Positions 1-10,977 are shown, counted from the first letter of the stretch. The stretch is 64,000 nt of DNA from Dactylosporangium fulvum (GCF_025137375.1 NZ_CP073720.1:9882501-9946500), one strand, 5' to 3'. Numbers and translations are program-made. The notes: generated by a model from the letters alone, not told the origin.

Positions 1-978
1 GCCGTGCTTGCCACCGTGGGTGCCTGGGCCGTGCCCGCATCCGGCGCGCCGGGCGACCCGACGGCCCCGCCGGACGAGGGCTCGGCCAACATGACGCTCG
101 GCGAGACCCTGGACAAGGCCAACCGGGAGTGGCTCGACGCCCAGGCGGTGCTCGACGCCTCGAAGAAGAAACAGGCCGAGCTCAACGAGCAGGTCGTCGC
201 GATGCAGAAGGCGATGGAGCCGGTCCGCGCGAGCGTCAACGTCATCGCCGCCGCGGCGTATCGCACCGGCGGCCTGCGGACGACCGCGGCACTCATCACC
301 ACCGACGGGCCGGAGCAACTCCTGGACCGCATGCTGATGGTGAACACGATCGCGCGGTACAACGACCGGCAGATCGCCCAGCTGACCCGGCTCGAGGCGG
401 AGCTCAACGTGTCGAAGAAGGCCATCGACGACGAGGTCGCCAAGCAGCAGGCCCAGACCGACATCATGGGCAAGAAGAAGCAGGACGCGGAGAAGGCGCT
501 CGTCAAGATGGGCGGGAAGGCCAACGGATACGTCAACGTGAACTCCCCGCTGGCGAATCCGGCCCCGCGCAACGCCGACGGTTCGTGGCCGAAGGAGAAT
601 TGCATCATCGACGACCCGACGACGTCGGGCTGCATCACGCCGCGGATGATCCACGCGGTCAAGGAAGCACGGAACGCGGGATTCACCCGCTACTATTCGT
701 GCTTCCGGCCGTCGGGGCCGTATGAACATCCCAAGGGCCGCGCGTGCGACTTCGCCGCGCAGAGCAGCGGATTCGGCGGCGTGGCCACCGGGGGCGACAA
801 GACCTACGGCGGCAATCTGGCCGCATTCTTCGTCCGCAACGCCAGCGCCCTGGGTGTCCTCTACGTCATCTGGTTCCGCCAGGTGTGGACCCCGGCGGCG
901 GGCTGGCACTCCTACAGCGGCGGTAACGGCGACCCGTCGAGCGACCACACCAACCACGTGCATCTGTCGGTCTACTGA
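1..978 (+). CDS. Secreted coiled-coil protein with D-Ala-D-Ala carboxypeptidase-like C-terminal domain (5' partial)
   Basis: The reading frame is open from the first base, so the true start lies upstream; the first ~20 residues look like the end of a signal peptide (VGAWAVPASGAPG). Residues ~30-165 are rich in Lys, Glu, Gln and Ala and predict a long coiled coil. The C-terminal ~130 residues contain paired cysteines and a His/Asp pattern (HPKGRACDFA, then DHTNHVHLSVY at the end) typical of the ARB-07466-like, VanY-related domain of actinobacterial exported proteins. Such proteins are thought to act on or bind peptidoglycan outside the membrane. The exact substrate is unknown. The stop codon lies inside a hairpin shared with ilvE on the other strand. 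Confidence 0.75.
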   Translation, partial: AVLATVGAWAVPASGAPGDPTAPPDEGSANMTLGETLDKANREWLDAQAVLDASKKKQAELNEQVVAMQKAMEPVRASVNVIAAAAYRTGGLRTTAALITTDGPEQLLDRMLMVNTIARYNDRQIAQLTRLEAELNVSKKAIDDEVAKQQAQTDIMGKKKQDAEKALVKMGGKANGYVNVNSPLANPAPRNADGSWPKENCIIDDPTTSGCITPRMIHAVKEARNAGFTRYYSCFRPSGPYEHPKGRACDFAAQSSGFGGVATGGDKTYGGNLAAFFVRNASALGVLYVIWFRQVWTPAAGWHSYSGGNGDPSSDHTNHVHLSVY

Positions 979-1011
979 GCGGTCGCTCGACGGGATCGGC
1001 CGGACCGCTCA
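976..1011. terminator. Hairpin between convergent genes, containing both stop codons
   Basis: Nine-base arms TGAGCGGTC (976-984) and GACCGCTCA (1003-1011) are exact reverse complements. The left arm begins with the TGA of the plus-strand gene and the right arm holds the TGA of ilvE on the minus strand. It is likely a bidirectional terminator, without a clear U-tract. Confidence 0.5.
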
Positions 1012-2097
1012 CGGGCGGCGGCGGGACCAGCCGAACGGGTCCTCCGCCAGGCCACGCTGGATGCCGACGATCGCATCGCGGATGGTCGACGTCACCGGGC
1101 CCTCGGTGGCGCCCGCGATCGTGAACTCGCCGTCCTTCGTCCGCGCCGTGCCGATCGACGTGATGACCACACCCGTGCCGCAGGCGAACGTCTCGCGCAG
1201 CTTGCCCGACTCCGCGTCGGCCCGCCACTCCGCCTGCGAGTAGGGGCGCTCGGCCACGCCGTAGCCGAGGTGCTCGGCCAGCCGGAGCACCGAGTCGCGG
1301 GTCACGCCCGGAAGGATGGAGCCGTTCAGCGGGGGTGTGACGAGCAGCGGCACGCCCCCGTCGTCGTAGACGAAGAAGAGGTTCATGCTGCCCGACTCCT
1401 CGATCCAGCGCTTCTCCACCGCGTCGAGGAACACCACCTGGTCGCAGCCCGCCTCCTGGGCCTGCGCCTGGGCGAGCAGGCTGGCCGCGTAGTTGGCCGC
1501 CGTCTTCACCGCGCCGGTGCCGCCGGGCGCGGCCCGCGAGTAGTCCTCCGACACCCACACCGTCACGGGCTTGGCGCCGCCGGCGAAGTAGGAGCCGGCC
1601 GGCGAGGCGATGACGGCGAACAGGTACTCCGACGACGGGCGGACACCGAGGAACGGGTCGGTCGCGATCATGAACGGGCGCAGGTAGAGGCTCTGGCCCG
1701 GGCGGGTCGGCACCCAGTCGCGGTCGGCGTCGACCAGCGTCCAGACGGCGCGCAGGAACAGTTCCTCCGGCAGCTCCGGCATCGCCAGGCGCACCGCGGT
1801 CGCGTTGAGGCGGCGCGCGTTGGCCTCCGGGCGGAAGAGCGCCACGCCACCGTCGGGCATCGCGTATGCCTTCAGGCCCTCGAAGATCTCCTGCCCGTAG
1901 TGCAGGGCCGCGGTGGCCGGCGACAGCGACAGCGGGCCGAAGGGCACCAATCGGGCGTCGTACCATCCTTTGGTATCGGCATACCGGATGGTGACCATGT
2001 GGTCGGTGAAGACCCGGCCGAATCCGGGGTCGCCGAGCAGCGCGGCGCGCTCCTCGGCCGAGCGACGGGGCGCGGGAACGATGTCGAATTCGAGCAT
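1009..2097 (-). CDS. ilvE: Branched-chain amino acid aminotransferase
   Basis: PLP enzyme (fold type IV) that transfers the amino group between glutamate and the 2-oxo acids of Leu, Ile and Val in the cytoplasm. The 362-residue length matches the actinobacterial IlvE family. The PLP lysine is Lys198 in GAVKTAANYAASL, and the family signature EESGSMNLFFV lies ~50 residues further on. The ATG at 2097 was chosen because MLEFDIVP is the usual family N-terminus; the frame is open upstream but the extra residues do not resemble the family. A TACAGT hexamer about 6 bases before the ATG and the absence of a Shine-Dalgarno suggest a leaderless transcript. The leucine branch gene leuA is elsewhere in the window (55541). 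Confidence 0.93.
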   Translation of the reverse strand: MLEFDIVPAPRRSAEERAALLGDPGFGRVFTDHMVTIRYADTKGWYDARLVPFGPLSLSPATAALHYGQEIFEGLKAYAMPDGGVALFRPEANARRLNATAVRLAMPELPEELFLRAVWTLVDADRDWVPTRPGQSLYLRPFMIATDPFLGVRPSSEYLFAVIASPAGSYFAGGAKPVTVWVSEDYSRAAPGGTGAVKTAANYAASLLAQAQAQEAGCDQVVFLDAVEKRWIEESGSMNLFFVYDDGGVPLLVTPPLNGSILPGVTRDSVLRLAEHLGYGVAERPYSQAEWRADAESGKLRETFACGTGVVITSIGTARTKDGEFTIAGATEGPVTSTIRDAIVGIQRGLAEDPFGWSRRRP

Positions 2098-2177
2098 TCC
2101 GCGACTGTATGCGGAACCTGAACGATCATTAAGCCGCTTCCCGCTGACTGGACGGTAACGGTCCGCAAAAGGGCCAC

Positions 2178-3029
2178 TCAGAACAGATTGGCCGGCGGCG
2201 CGGGCGACGGTGTCGCGGTGGCGTCGGTGACCACCCGGGCGGCACCCACGAGCTTGGCGAGGTCCTCGCCGTCGACCAGCCGAGCCGGGAACGGATCCGC
2301 GGCGGCGGCGCGGGCCAACTCGGCGACCGGGACCCGCCCCCGCGTCGGCGAGGCCACCAGGACGACGTTGCCGAAACGGCGGCCGCGCAGCACCGACGGC
2401 TCGGCGAGGAGCACGACCTCGGGGAAGACGGCGCACAACGTTGCGGCCTGCCCCCGGGCGAAGGCCAGGCCGGCGCCGTCGGCGAGGTTGGCGACGTAGA
2501 GCCCGTCCGGCCGCAGTACGCGGGCGGCCTCGGTCAGGAACTCGCGCGACGCGAGATGAGCCGGAACCCGCGCGCCGCTGTACACATCAGCGATGACGAG
2601 GTCGAACCGCCCTGGCGCCGTCGACGCGACGGCGGCACGCGCATCCGCGGCGCGCACGCGGATGTCGGCGCCGCGCGGCAACGGCAGCTCCCGGCGCACG
2701 AAGACGATCAGCGCCGCGTCGAGCTCGACGACCCGTTGTGTCGAGCCGGGCCGGGTGGCCGCGACGTACCGCGGCATCGTCAGGGCACCACCGCCGAGAT
2801 GCAGCACGGACAACGGCGCGCCGACCGGCGCCATCGCGTCGACGACGGAGGCGATGCGGCGCATGTACTCGAAGTCGAGCCGACGGGGATCGGCGAGGTC
2901 CACGGCGGACTGCGGATAGCCGTCGATCAACAGCGTCCAGCGGTCCGGGCGCCCGTCGTCGGGGCACAGCTCGGCGACACCACCGTCCACCTGCTCGACG
3001 ATGCCGACGCTGCGCTTCCGTCCGCCCAC
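2178..3029 (-). CDS. Spermidine synthase-like methyltransferase-fold protein
   Basis: A 283-residue cytoplasmic protein with the Rossmann core of spermidine synthase-like proteins: a nucleotide-binding loop around VLHLGGGALTMPRY, an acidic residue at the end of strand 2 (VVELDAAL), and a motif-IV-like stretch FDLVIADVYSGARVPAHL. The actinobacterial family is usually annotated as spermidine synthase or fused-MFS-like, but whether it makes polyamines is unproven; the MFS part is absent here. The GTG at 3029 is chosen because MGGRKRSVGIVEQVDGG resembles family N-termini; the open frame extends to 3104. It is divergent from the cox operon, sharing the 3030-3206 intergenic region. Confidence 0.75.
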   Translation of the reverse strand: MGGRKRSVGIVEQVDGGVAELCPDDGRPDRWTLLIDGYPQSAVDLADPRRLDFEYMRRIASVVDAMAPVGAPLSVLHLGGGALTMPRYVAATRPGSTQRVVELDAALIVFVRRELPLPRGADIRVRAADARAAVASTAPGRFDLVIADVYSGARVPAHLASREFLTEAARVLRPDGLYVANLADGAGLAFARGQAATLCAVFPEVVLLAEPSVLRGRRFGNVVLVASPTRGRVPVAELARAAAADPFPARLVDGEDLAKLVGAARVVTDATATPSPAPPANLF

Positions 3030-3206
3030 AGAGTCAATCTTGCAACCTGTAACAACAGAATCTTGAGCCAGGCCAACAGGAACTACTCTCTGTTGCAGAG
3101 TCAACTACTCTCGCGGAGTTGTCCCTTCCGGCAATTGGGACGACGATTTGGTCGACTCCTGACTCGGTGTCCAGTGATGGAGACCTCAATCTCACGCGGA
3201 GGCGCG
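3030..3206 (+). promoter_or_regulatory. Divergent intergenic region upstream of the cox operon with direct repeats
   Basis: This stretch is visibly more AT-rich than its surroundings. It holds two exact copies of AACTACTCTC (3081-3090 and 3103-3112), 22 bases or two helical turns apart, with short inverted repeats around them (ACTCT...AGAGT; CAACT...AGTTG). It is a plausible activator site for coxMSL. GGAGG at 3198-3202 is the coxM ribosome binding site. No confident -10/-35 pair was identified. Confidence 0.4.
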
Positions 3207-4082
3207 ATGCAAGTACCCGCCGCATTCGAATACGCGAAAGCCACGAGCGTCGACCAGACGTTGGAGTTGCTGGCCCAGTGGGGTGAGGACGCCCGCGTGA
3301 TCGCCGGCGGCCACAGCCTGCTCCCGATGATGAAGCTGCGCCTGGCCCGCCCCACCGCGCTCATCGACATCAACGACGTCGCCGAGCTTTCGTACATCCG
3401 CGTCGATGGCGCCGAGCTGCGCATCGGTGCGTTGACGCGGCACGCCGAGCTGCTCGCCTCCCCGCTGGTCGAGGAGCACTACCGCATCTTCAGCGACGCC
3501 GAGAAGGTGATCGCGGACCCGCTCGTGCGCAACCGCGGCACCGTCGGCGGCTCGCTGTGCCAGGCCGACCCGGCCGAAGACCTCTCCGCCGCCTTCGCCG
3601 CGGTCGACGCCTCGGTGGTGATCCAGGGTGCGCGGGGGTCGCGCACCGTGCCGCTGTCCGAGTTCCACGTCGGGCCGTACGAGACCGTGGTCGAGCCCGG
3701 TGAGCTGCTCACCGAGGTGCGTGTGCCGATCCGGCCCGGCGGCGGCTCGGCGTACTACAAGGTGGAGCGCCGTGTCGGCGACTGGGCGGTCGCGGCCGCC
3801 GGCGCCGCCGTGTGGCTGGACCAGGACGTGATCAAGAAGGTCGGCATCGGGCTGGCCGCGGTCGGTGCCGAGCACTTCCGCGCGGTCGAGGCCGAGGCGT
3901 TCCTGGCCGGCAAGCCGGCGACGGAAGCGTCGTTCGCCGAGGCGGCGCGCATCGCCGCCGAATCCTGCAACCCGGTCGCGGACCAGCGCGGACCGGTCGA
4001 CTACAAGCGGCACCTCGCCGGCGAGCTCACCGTGCGCGCGCTGCGCGCCGCGACCGCGCGTGCGCGGGGTCAGGAGGCCTGA
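3207..4082 (+). CDS. coxM: Aerobic carbon monoxide dehydrogenase, FAD-binding medium subunit
   Basis: Flavoprotein subunit of the molybdenum CO dehydrogenase (L2M2S2), carrying electrons from the iron-sulfur subunit to the respiratory chain. 291 residues, the usual length. The N-terminal PCMH-type FAD domain shows AGGHSLLPMMKLRLARP (FAD pyrophosphate loop) and RNRGTVGGSLCQADPAEDL (second FAD motif); the C-terminal CO_deh_flav_C domain follows (YYKVERRVGDWAVAAAGAAV). ATG 3207 has GGAGG just upstream; the frame is open further upstream but without family similarity. It is the first gene of the operon; coxS begins 5 bases after its stop. M-S-L order is typical of form I clusters. Confidence 0.93.
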   Translation: MQVPAAFEYAKATSVDQTLELLAQWGEDARVIAGGHSLLPMMKLRLARPTALIDINDVAELSYIRVDGAELRIGALTRHAELLASPLVEEHYRIFSDAEKVIADPLVRNRGTVGGSLCQADPAEDLSAAFAAVDASVVIQGARGSRTVPLSEFHVGPYETVVEPGELLTEVRVPIRPGGGSAYYKVERRVGDWAVAAAGAAVWLDQDVIKKVGIGLAAVGAEHFRAVEAEAFLAGKPATEASFAEAARIAAESCNPVADQRGPVDYKRHLAGELTVRALRAATARARGQEA

Positions 4083-4087
4083 AACCC

Positions 4088-4563
4088 ATGCAGATCACCG
4101 TGACGGTGAACGGCGAGAAGTACACCCGCGACGTCGAGCCCCGGCTGCTGCTGGTGCACCTCCTGCGCAACGAGCTCGGCCTGACTGGCACCCACTGGGG
4201 CTGCGACACGTCCAACTGCGGCGTCTGCACCGTGACGCTCGACGGCGTGCCGGTGAAGTCGTGCACGGTGCTGGCCGTGATGGCCGACGGCAAGAGTGTC
4301 GGCACCGTCGAAGGACTGGAGCGGTCCGACGGCCTCGACCCGGTGCAGCAGGGCTTCATCCAGTGCCACGGCCTGCAGTGCGGCTTCTGCACGCCGGGCA
4401 TGATGATCACCGCCCGCGCCCTGCTCGACAAGAACCCCGACCCGTCGGAGTCGGAGATCCGTGAGGCGATCTCGGGCCAGCTGTGCCGCTGCACCGGCTA
4501 CGAGAACATCGTCCGCTCGGTGCGCTGGGCCGCGGAGCACCCGGCGAAGGAAGGAGCCGACGC

Positions 4564-4567
<4 letters not shown>
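4088..4567 (+). CDS. coxS: Aerobic carbon monoxide dehydrogenase, 2Fe-2S small subunit
   Basis: Electron-transfer subunit of CO dehydrogenase. 159 residues with two [2Fe-2S] domains: a plant-ferredoxin-type cluster (Cys39, 44, 47 and 59, in GCDTSNCGVC...KSC) and a C-terminal alpha-helical cluster (Cys98, 101, 133 and 135, in CGFC and CRC). All eight ligands are present. The TGA overlaps the coxL ATG in an ATGA arrangement at 4564-4567, indicating translational coupling. Small subunits of xanthine dehydrogenases look alike; the assignment rests on coxL. Confidence 0.93.
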
Positions 4568-6939
<2,372 letters not shown>

Positions 6940-6957
6940 CCATTAAGGAACCCGCAG

Positions 6958-7914
6958 ATGAACCTCCTCAGCCGCGCCGACCAGCTTCGTGAAGGCCGGA
7001 CGCCGTTCGTTCTCGCGACAGTGGTACGAGCCGAGCGCCCGACGAGCGCCAAGGCCGGTGACCGCGCGTTGGTGCTGCCGGACGGCACGATCGAGGGGTT
7101 CGTCGGCGGGACCTGCGCCGAGTCGACCGTCCGTCTCCAGGGGCTGCGGCTCCTGGAGACGGGCGAGTCGGCCCTGCTCCGCATCACGCCCGACGACACG
7201 ACCGGGAACGACCGCCCGGGCGCCGAGGGGCTGCTCACGGTCGCCAACCCGTGCCTGTCCGGCGGCACGCTGGAGATCTTCCTGGAGGCGATGATCCCGG
7301 CACCGCTGGTCTTCGTCTACGGCGAGGCGCCCGTCGCGCGCGCCCTGGCCGACGTCGCCACGGCGGTCGGCTGGACGGGTTTCCGCGCGCCCGACGCCGA
7401 GACCCCGATCCCGCTCGACGCCGGCGCCGTGGTGGTCGCCTCCCACGGCCGCGACGAGGTGGAGATCCTCACCGCCGCCGTGAAGGCCGGCATCCCGTAC
7501 GTCGCGCTGGTCGCCAGCCGCAAGCGCGCCCTGGCCGTGCTGGCCGAGCTACCGCTCACCGACGCCGAGAAGGCGCGCATCCACGCGCCCGCCGGCCTCG
7601 ACATCGGCGCCCGCACCGCACCCGAGATCGCACTGTCGGTGCTGGCCGAGGTCATCGCGAGCCGGCCCCGCCAGACCGCGCCGCCGCCCGACCAGCAGGC
7701 GCCGGAGCAGCGGGCGCCGCGGGAGGCGCCGCGCCGGCTGCTGCCCCTGATCGAGCCCGTGCCCGCCGTCGCCGTCGCCAAGGACCCGGTCTGCGACATG
7801 GACGTGGCGGTCGTGCCCGACGCGTTGCAGTACGAGCACGAGGGCACGAAGTACTACTTCTGCGGCTCCGGCTGCCGACGCGCGTTCGCCGACAACCCGG
7901 CCCGGTACCTCTGA
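6958..7914 (+). CDS. XdhC/CoxF-type maturation factor with C-terminal YHS domain
   Basis: 318 residues. Residues ~1-235 are XdhC-like: the N-terminal half has the GFVGGTCAESTV motif, and the C-terminal half a Rossmann-like segment (VVVASHGRDEVEIL...YVALVASRKRALAV). XdhC proteins bind and hand over sulfurated molybdenum cofactor to xanthine dehydrogenase-type enzymes. A Pro/Ala/Arg linker (~235-265) leads to a ~45-residue YHS domain (KDPVCDMDVAV...YYFCGSGCRRAF), a small metal-associated module. Cox clusters of other bacteria carry XdhC-like CoxF/CoxI, so a role in inserting the cofactor or copper into CoxL is likely. It starts 18 bases after coxL and its TGA overlaps the coxD ATG. Confidence 0.85.
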   Translation: MNLLSRADQLREGRTPFVLATVVRAERPTSAKAGDRALVLPDGTIEGFVGGTCAESTVRLQGLRLLETGESALLRITPDDTTGNDRPGAEGLLTVANPCLSGGTLEIFLEAMIPAPLVFVYGEAPVARALADVATAVGWTGFRAPDAETPIPLDAGAVVVASHGRDEVEILTAAVKAGIPYVALVASRKRALAVLAELPLTDAEKARIHAPAGLDIGARTAPEIALSVLAEVIASRPRQTAPPPDQQAPEQRAPREAPRRLLPLIEPVPAVAVAKDPVCDMDVAVVPDALQYEHEGTKYYFCGSGCRRAFADNPARYL

Positions 7915-8777
7915 TGGAGTCGATCGACGAACTGGTCGACGGCCTGGCCGAGCAGGGATATCTCGCCGATCCGGCGCTCGCGACGGCGCTTTTCCTGGCC
8001 GTACGACTCGGGCAACCCATCCTGCTGGAGGGCGAGCCCGGCGTCGGGAAGACGGCCGCCGCCGGCGCCCTGGCGTCCACATTGGACACACCGCTGATCC
8101 GGTTGCAGTGCTACGAAGGGCTGAGCGCCGCCGAGGCCCTCTACGAGTGGAACTACCCGCGCCAGCTCCTCGGCATCCGGCTCGCCGAAGCGCGCGGTGA
8201 GGTGCCGCGGGAGGCCGACCTCTTCACCCCCGACTATCTGCTGCGCCGGCCCCTCCTCGCGGCGATCGAGCACCCGGGCCCGCGCCCGGCGGTGCTGCTG
8301 ATCGACGAGGTCGACCGAGCCGACGACGAGTTCGAGGCGTTCCTGTTCGAGCTGCTCGCCGAGGGCTCGGTGACCATTCCGGAGCTGGGCACCCGGACCG
8401 CCGTCGTGCCGCCGATCGTGGTGCTGACCTCCAACCGCACCCGCGACCTGCACGATGCGCTGCTGCGCCGCTGCCTGTACCACTGGATCGGCTACCCCGA
8501 CGCCCCACGGGTCGCCGCCATCATCCGCCAGCGGGTCCCCGGCGCCGACGAGCTGCTCGCCGCGCAGGTCGCCGGCGCGGTCTCCCGGCTGCGCGCCCTC
8601 GACCTCACCAAGCCGCCGGGCGTCGCCGAGGCGATCAGCTGGACCAACGCGCTGCGCCTGCTCGGCCTGCCGCTCGACGACAAGTCGGCCGACGTCACGC
8701 TCGGGGCCGTCCTGAAGTATCGGGAGGACGAGGAGGTGGCCCGCCGGACGGGGTTGGCGGATGTCGTTGCGGGGTGA
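7914..8777 (+). CDS. coxD: CoxD, MoxR-family AAA+ ATPase for CO dehydrogenase maturation
   Basis: 287-residue AAA+ ATPase of the MoxR/CoxD group. Walker A is GEPGVGKTAAA, Walker B is VLLIDEVDRAD, sensor 1 is VVLTSNRTRDLHDALLRRC with an arginine finger in the last part. In Oligotropha, CoxD is needed to assemble the sulfur-copper part of the CODH active site, working with the VWA protein CoxE. The ATG at 7914 shares its A with the preceding TGA. The coxE start overlaps its last 17 bases. Confidence 0.9.
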   Translation: MESIDELVDGLAEQGYLADPALATALFLAVRLGQPILLEGEPGVGKTAAAGALASTLDTPLIRLQCYEGLSAAEALYEWNYPRQLLGIRLAEARGEVPREADLFTPDYLLRRPLLAAIEHPGPRPAVLLIDEVDRADDEFEAFLFELLAEGSVTIPELGTRTAVVPPIVVLTSNRTRDLHDALLRRCLYHWIGYPDAPRVAAIIRQRVPGADELLAAQVAGAVSRLRALDLTKPPGVAEAISWTNALRLLGLPLDDKSADVTLGAVLKYREDEEVARRTGLADVVAG

Positions 8778-9924
8778 CCTCGCCTCGCTCGTCGCCGGCT
8801 TCGGTGCCGCGCTGCACGACGCCGGGCTGCCGGTCGGGCCGGACCGCAGCGAGCGGTTCGCCCGCGCGATCACGCTGCTGCGTCCGCAGTCGACGGACGA
8901 GCTGCACCGCTGCGCCCGGGCCACGCTCACCTGCAACCCCGAGCAGTTCGAGATCCTCGACCGGGTCTTCGACGCCGTCTTCCGCGGCTACGTCGATCCG
9001 GCGGACGAGCGGGGCGACCCCAACGCGCCGGGCATGACCGGCAGCTCGACCACGACCCAGTCCGGCGGCACGCCGTCGGTCTCCGACCGGCCCTCCACGT
9101 CGGAGCCCGAGCGTGCGGTCGAGGCGCCGGTGTCCACTGTGGGCAGTGCGGCGGAACGGCTCGCCGGGCGCGACTTCGCCGGCCTGTCGCCGGAGGAGCT
9201 GGCGCTGCTCGCCGACCTGATGCGGCGCCTCGCGATCGCGACACCGTTGCGGCGCAGCCGGCGGACACATGCGGTACAACATCAGGGAAAGTCTTTTGAT
9301 CTTCGAACAACGCTGCGCCGTGCGCGCCGGACCGGCGGGGAGCCGCTCAGGCTGACCCGGCGGTCGCCCCGCATGAAACCCCGCCGGCTGGTCGCGCTGT
9401 GCGACATCTCCGGCTCGATGGAGCCCTACGCGCGGGCGATGTTGCAGCTGTTGTACTGCGCGGCAGGCACCTCCCGCGCCGAGGTGTTCACGTTCGCCAC
9501 GCGGCTGACGCGGCTGACGAAGGTGCTCGCGCGCACCCGGCCGGCGGTCGCGCTGGAACGCGCCGGGCGCGCCGCACCCGACTGGTCCGGCGGGACACGG
9601 ATCGGCGCGGCGCTCAAGCAGTTCAACGACCAGTACGGACGGCGCGGCCTGGCTCGCGGCGCGGTCGTGCTGATCGTCTCCGACGGCTGGGAGACCGGCG
9701 ATCCCGCCCAGGTCGGGCGCGAGATGGCCCGGCTCGCCCGGCTGGCGCACCGGATCGTCTGGGTCAACCCCCGGACCCAGAGCCCCCGTTACCAACCGCT
9801 GGTCGGCGGGATGGCCGCCGCCTGGCCGCACTGCGACGCCGTGGTCAGCGCGCATTCGCTGGCCGCGCTCCAACCCCTCCTCGACGCTCTACAAGGGAGT
9901 GCCCCCCATGCTGCTCACCAATGA
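8761..9924 (+). CDS. coxE: CoxE, VWA-domain protein
   Basis: 387 residues. The N-terminal ~190 residues are the helical CoxE-type region, with a Ser/Thr/Gly-rich linker at ~95-125. The C-terminal VWA domain (~200-385) starts with the MIDAS motif DISGS (LVALCDISGSMEPYARA) and contains GGTRIGAALKQF and VLIVSDGWETGD. It is the partner of the CoxD ATPase. It overlaps coxD by 17 bases, and its 3' end overlaps the coxG start by 17 bases, consistent with tight co-translation. Confidence 0.9.
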   Translation: MSLRGDLASLVAGFGAALHDAGLPVGPDRSERFARAITLLRPQSTDELHRCARATLTCNPEQFEILDRVFDAVFRGYVDPADERGDPNAPGMTGSSTTTQSGGTPSVSDRPSTSEPERAVEAPVSTVGSAAERLAGRDFAGLSPEELALLADLMRRLAIATPLRRSRRTHAVQHQGKSFDLRTTLRRARRTGGEPLRLTRRSPRMKPRRLVALCDISGSMEPYARAMLQLLYCAAGTSRAEVFTFATRLTRLTKVLARTRPAVALERAGRAAPDWSGGTRIGAALKQFNDQYGRRGLARGAVVLIVSDGWETGDPAQVGREMARLARLAHRIVWVNPRTQSPRYQPLVGGMAAAWPHCDAVVSAHSLAALQPLLDALQGSAPHAAHQ

Positions 9925-10846
9925 GTTCGTCGTTCCCCGCCCGATCGACCAGACCTGGGCGGTCCTCACCGACATCGAGCGGATCGCGCCGTGCATGCCC
10001 GGCGCGCAGCTGACCGAGGTCCGCGGCGACGAGTACCACGGCAAGGTGAAGGTCAAGGTCGGCCCGATGACGGCAGCATTCTCGGGAACGGCGGTCTTCA
10101 AGGAGCAGGACGCCGCCGCCCACCGCGCGGTGATCGAGGCGCGGGGCCGGGACGCCAGCGGCAAGGGCCGCGCGTCGGCGCTGGTGACGGCGGTGCTGCA
10201 CAACGAGGGCACCTCGACCCGCGTCCAGGTGGAGACCGACCTGAGCATCGCCGGCCCGCTCGCGCAGATGGGCCGCAGCACGATCGGCGACATCAGCACC
10301 AAGCTGTTGACGCAGTTCGTGCAAAACCTGGAGCAGCAGTTGACGGCGGAGGACTCCTCAGCCGAGGCGGCTCCCACAGCCACGGCGGCTCCCACGACCA
10401 AGGCGGCTCCCGCAGCCACGGCGGCTCCCACGGCCGAGACGGCCTCCACAACCGAGGCGGCTCCCGCGACCGAGGCGGCCCCCGCAACCGAGACGGCCCC
10501 CGCAACCGAGACGGCTCCCGCGACCGAGACGGCGCCTTCCGCCGTGGCTGCCGACACCGCCGCCGAGGTGGCAACGCCGGCCGAGGTGCACCAATCGGCG
10601 GAGGTCGCCGAGGTGGCCACCGTCCTGCCGACCCCGACCGCACCCGACGCCGCCGGCGCGACCACCGCCCCGGCCGAGCAGGCCGCCGCCGTGGCACCCG
10701 AGCCCGAGGTCCGGGTCATCAACGGCCCCGAGGCGGAGGCCGTCGACCTGACGAAGATCGCCGGCACCGGCACTCTCGTGAAGATCGCCGTCCCGGTGGT
10801 TGTCCTCGTCGCCGTGGTTGTCGCACTGGTGATCTGGCTGGTCTAG
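9908..10846 (+). CDS. coxG: CoxG, SRPBCC-domain membrane anchor of CO dehydrogenase
   Basis: 312 residues. Residues 1-~150 form a SRPBCC/CoxG domain (NEFVVPRPIDQTWAVLTDIERIAPCMPGAQL, GKVKVKVGPMTAAFSGTA). A ~115-residue linker follows, built of degenerate Ala-Thr-Glu-Pro repeats (units like TEAAPA), then a C-terminal hydrophobic helix (KIAVPVVVLVAVVVALVIWLV). CoxG is known to recruit CO dehydrogenase to the inner face of the membrane, and recent work links the family to carrying quinone to the enzyme. The ATG at 9908 has AGGGAG 9-10 bases upstream; an in-frame GTG at 9899 is less well placed. Last gene of the operon. Confidence 0.88.
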   Translation: MLLTNEFVVPRPIDQTWAVLTDIERIAPCMPGAQLTEVRGDEYHGKVKVKVGPMTAAFSGTAVFKEQDAAAHRAVIEARGRDASGKGRASALVTAVLHNEGTSTRVQVETDLSIAGPLAQMGRSTIGDISTKLLTQFVQNLEQQLTAEDSSAEAAPTATAAPTTKAAPAATAAPTAETASTTEAAPATEAAPATETAPATETAPATETAPSAVAADTAAEVATPAEVHQSAEVAEVATVLPTPTAPDAAGATTAPAEQAAAVAPEPEVRVINGPEAEAVDLTKIAGTGTLVKIAVPVVVLVAVVVALVIWLV

Positions 10847-10883
10847 CGATCCTTGATCAGGGGCAACCGTCAGTCGGATTCGT

Positions 10884-10931
10884 GATCGCGGACGTTTCAG
10901 TGGCCTCCAGGACATCGGAACGTCCGCGATC
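10884..10931. repeat. Inverted repeat, GATCGCGGACGTT arms
   Basis: Arms GATCGCGGACGTT (10884-10896) and AACGTCCGCGATC (10919-10931) are perfect 13-base complements around a 22-base loop. It lies 37 bases downstream of coxG and may terminate the cox transcript. It resembles the next repeat (10978-11002). Confidence 0.6.
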
Positions 10932-10977
10932 TGTGAATCGCGGGGTTTGCCGAGCGGGTTCCGGCCGGTTTGTGGCC

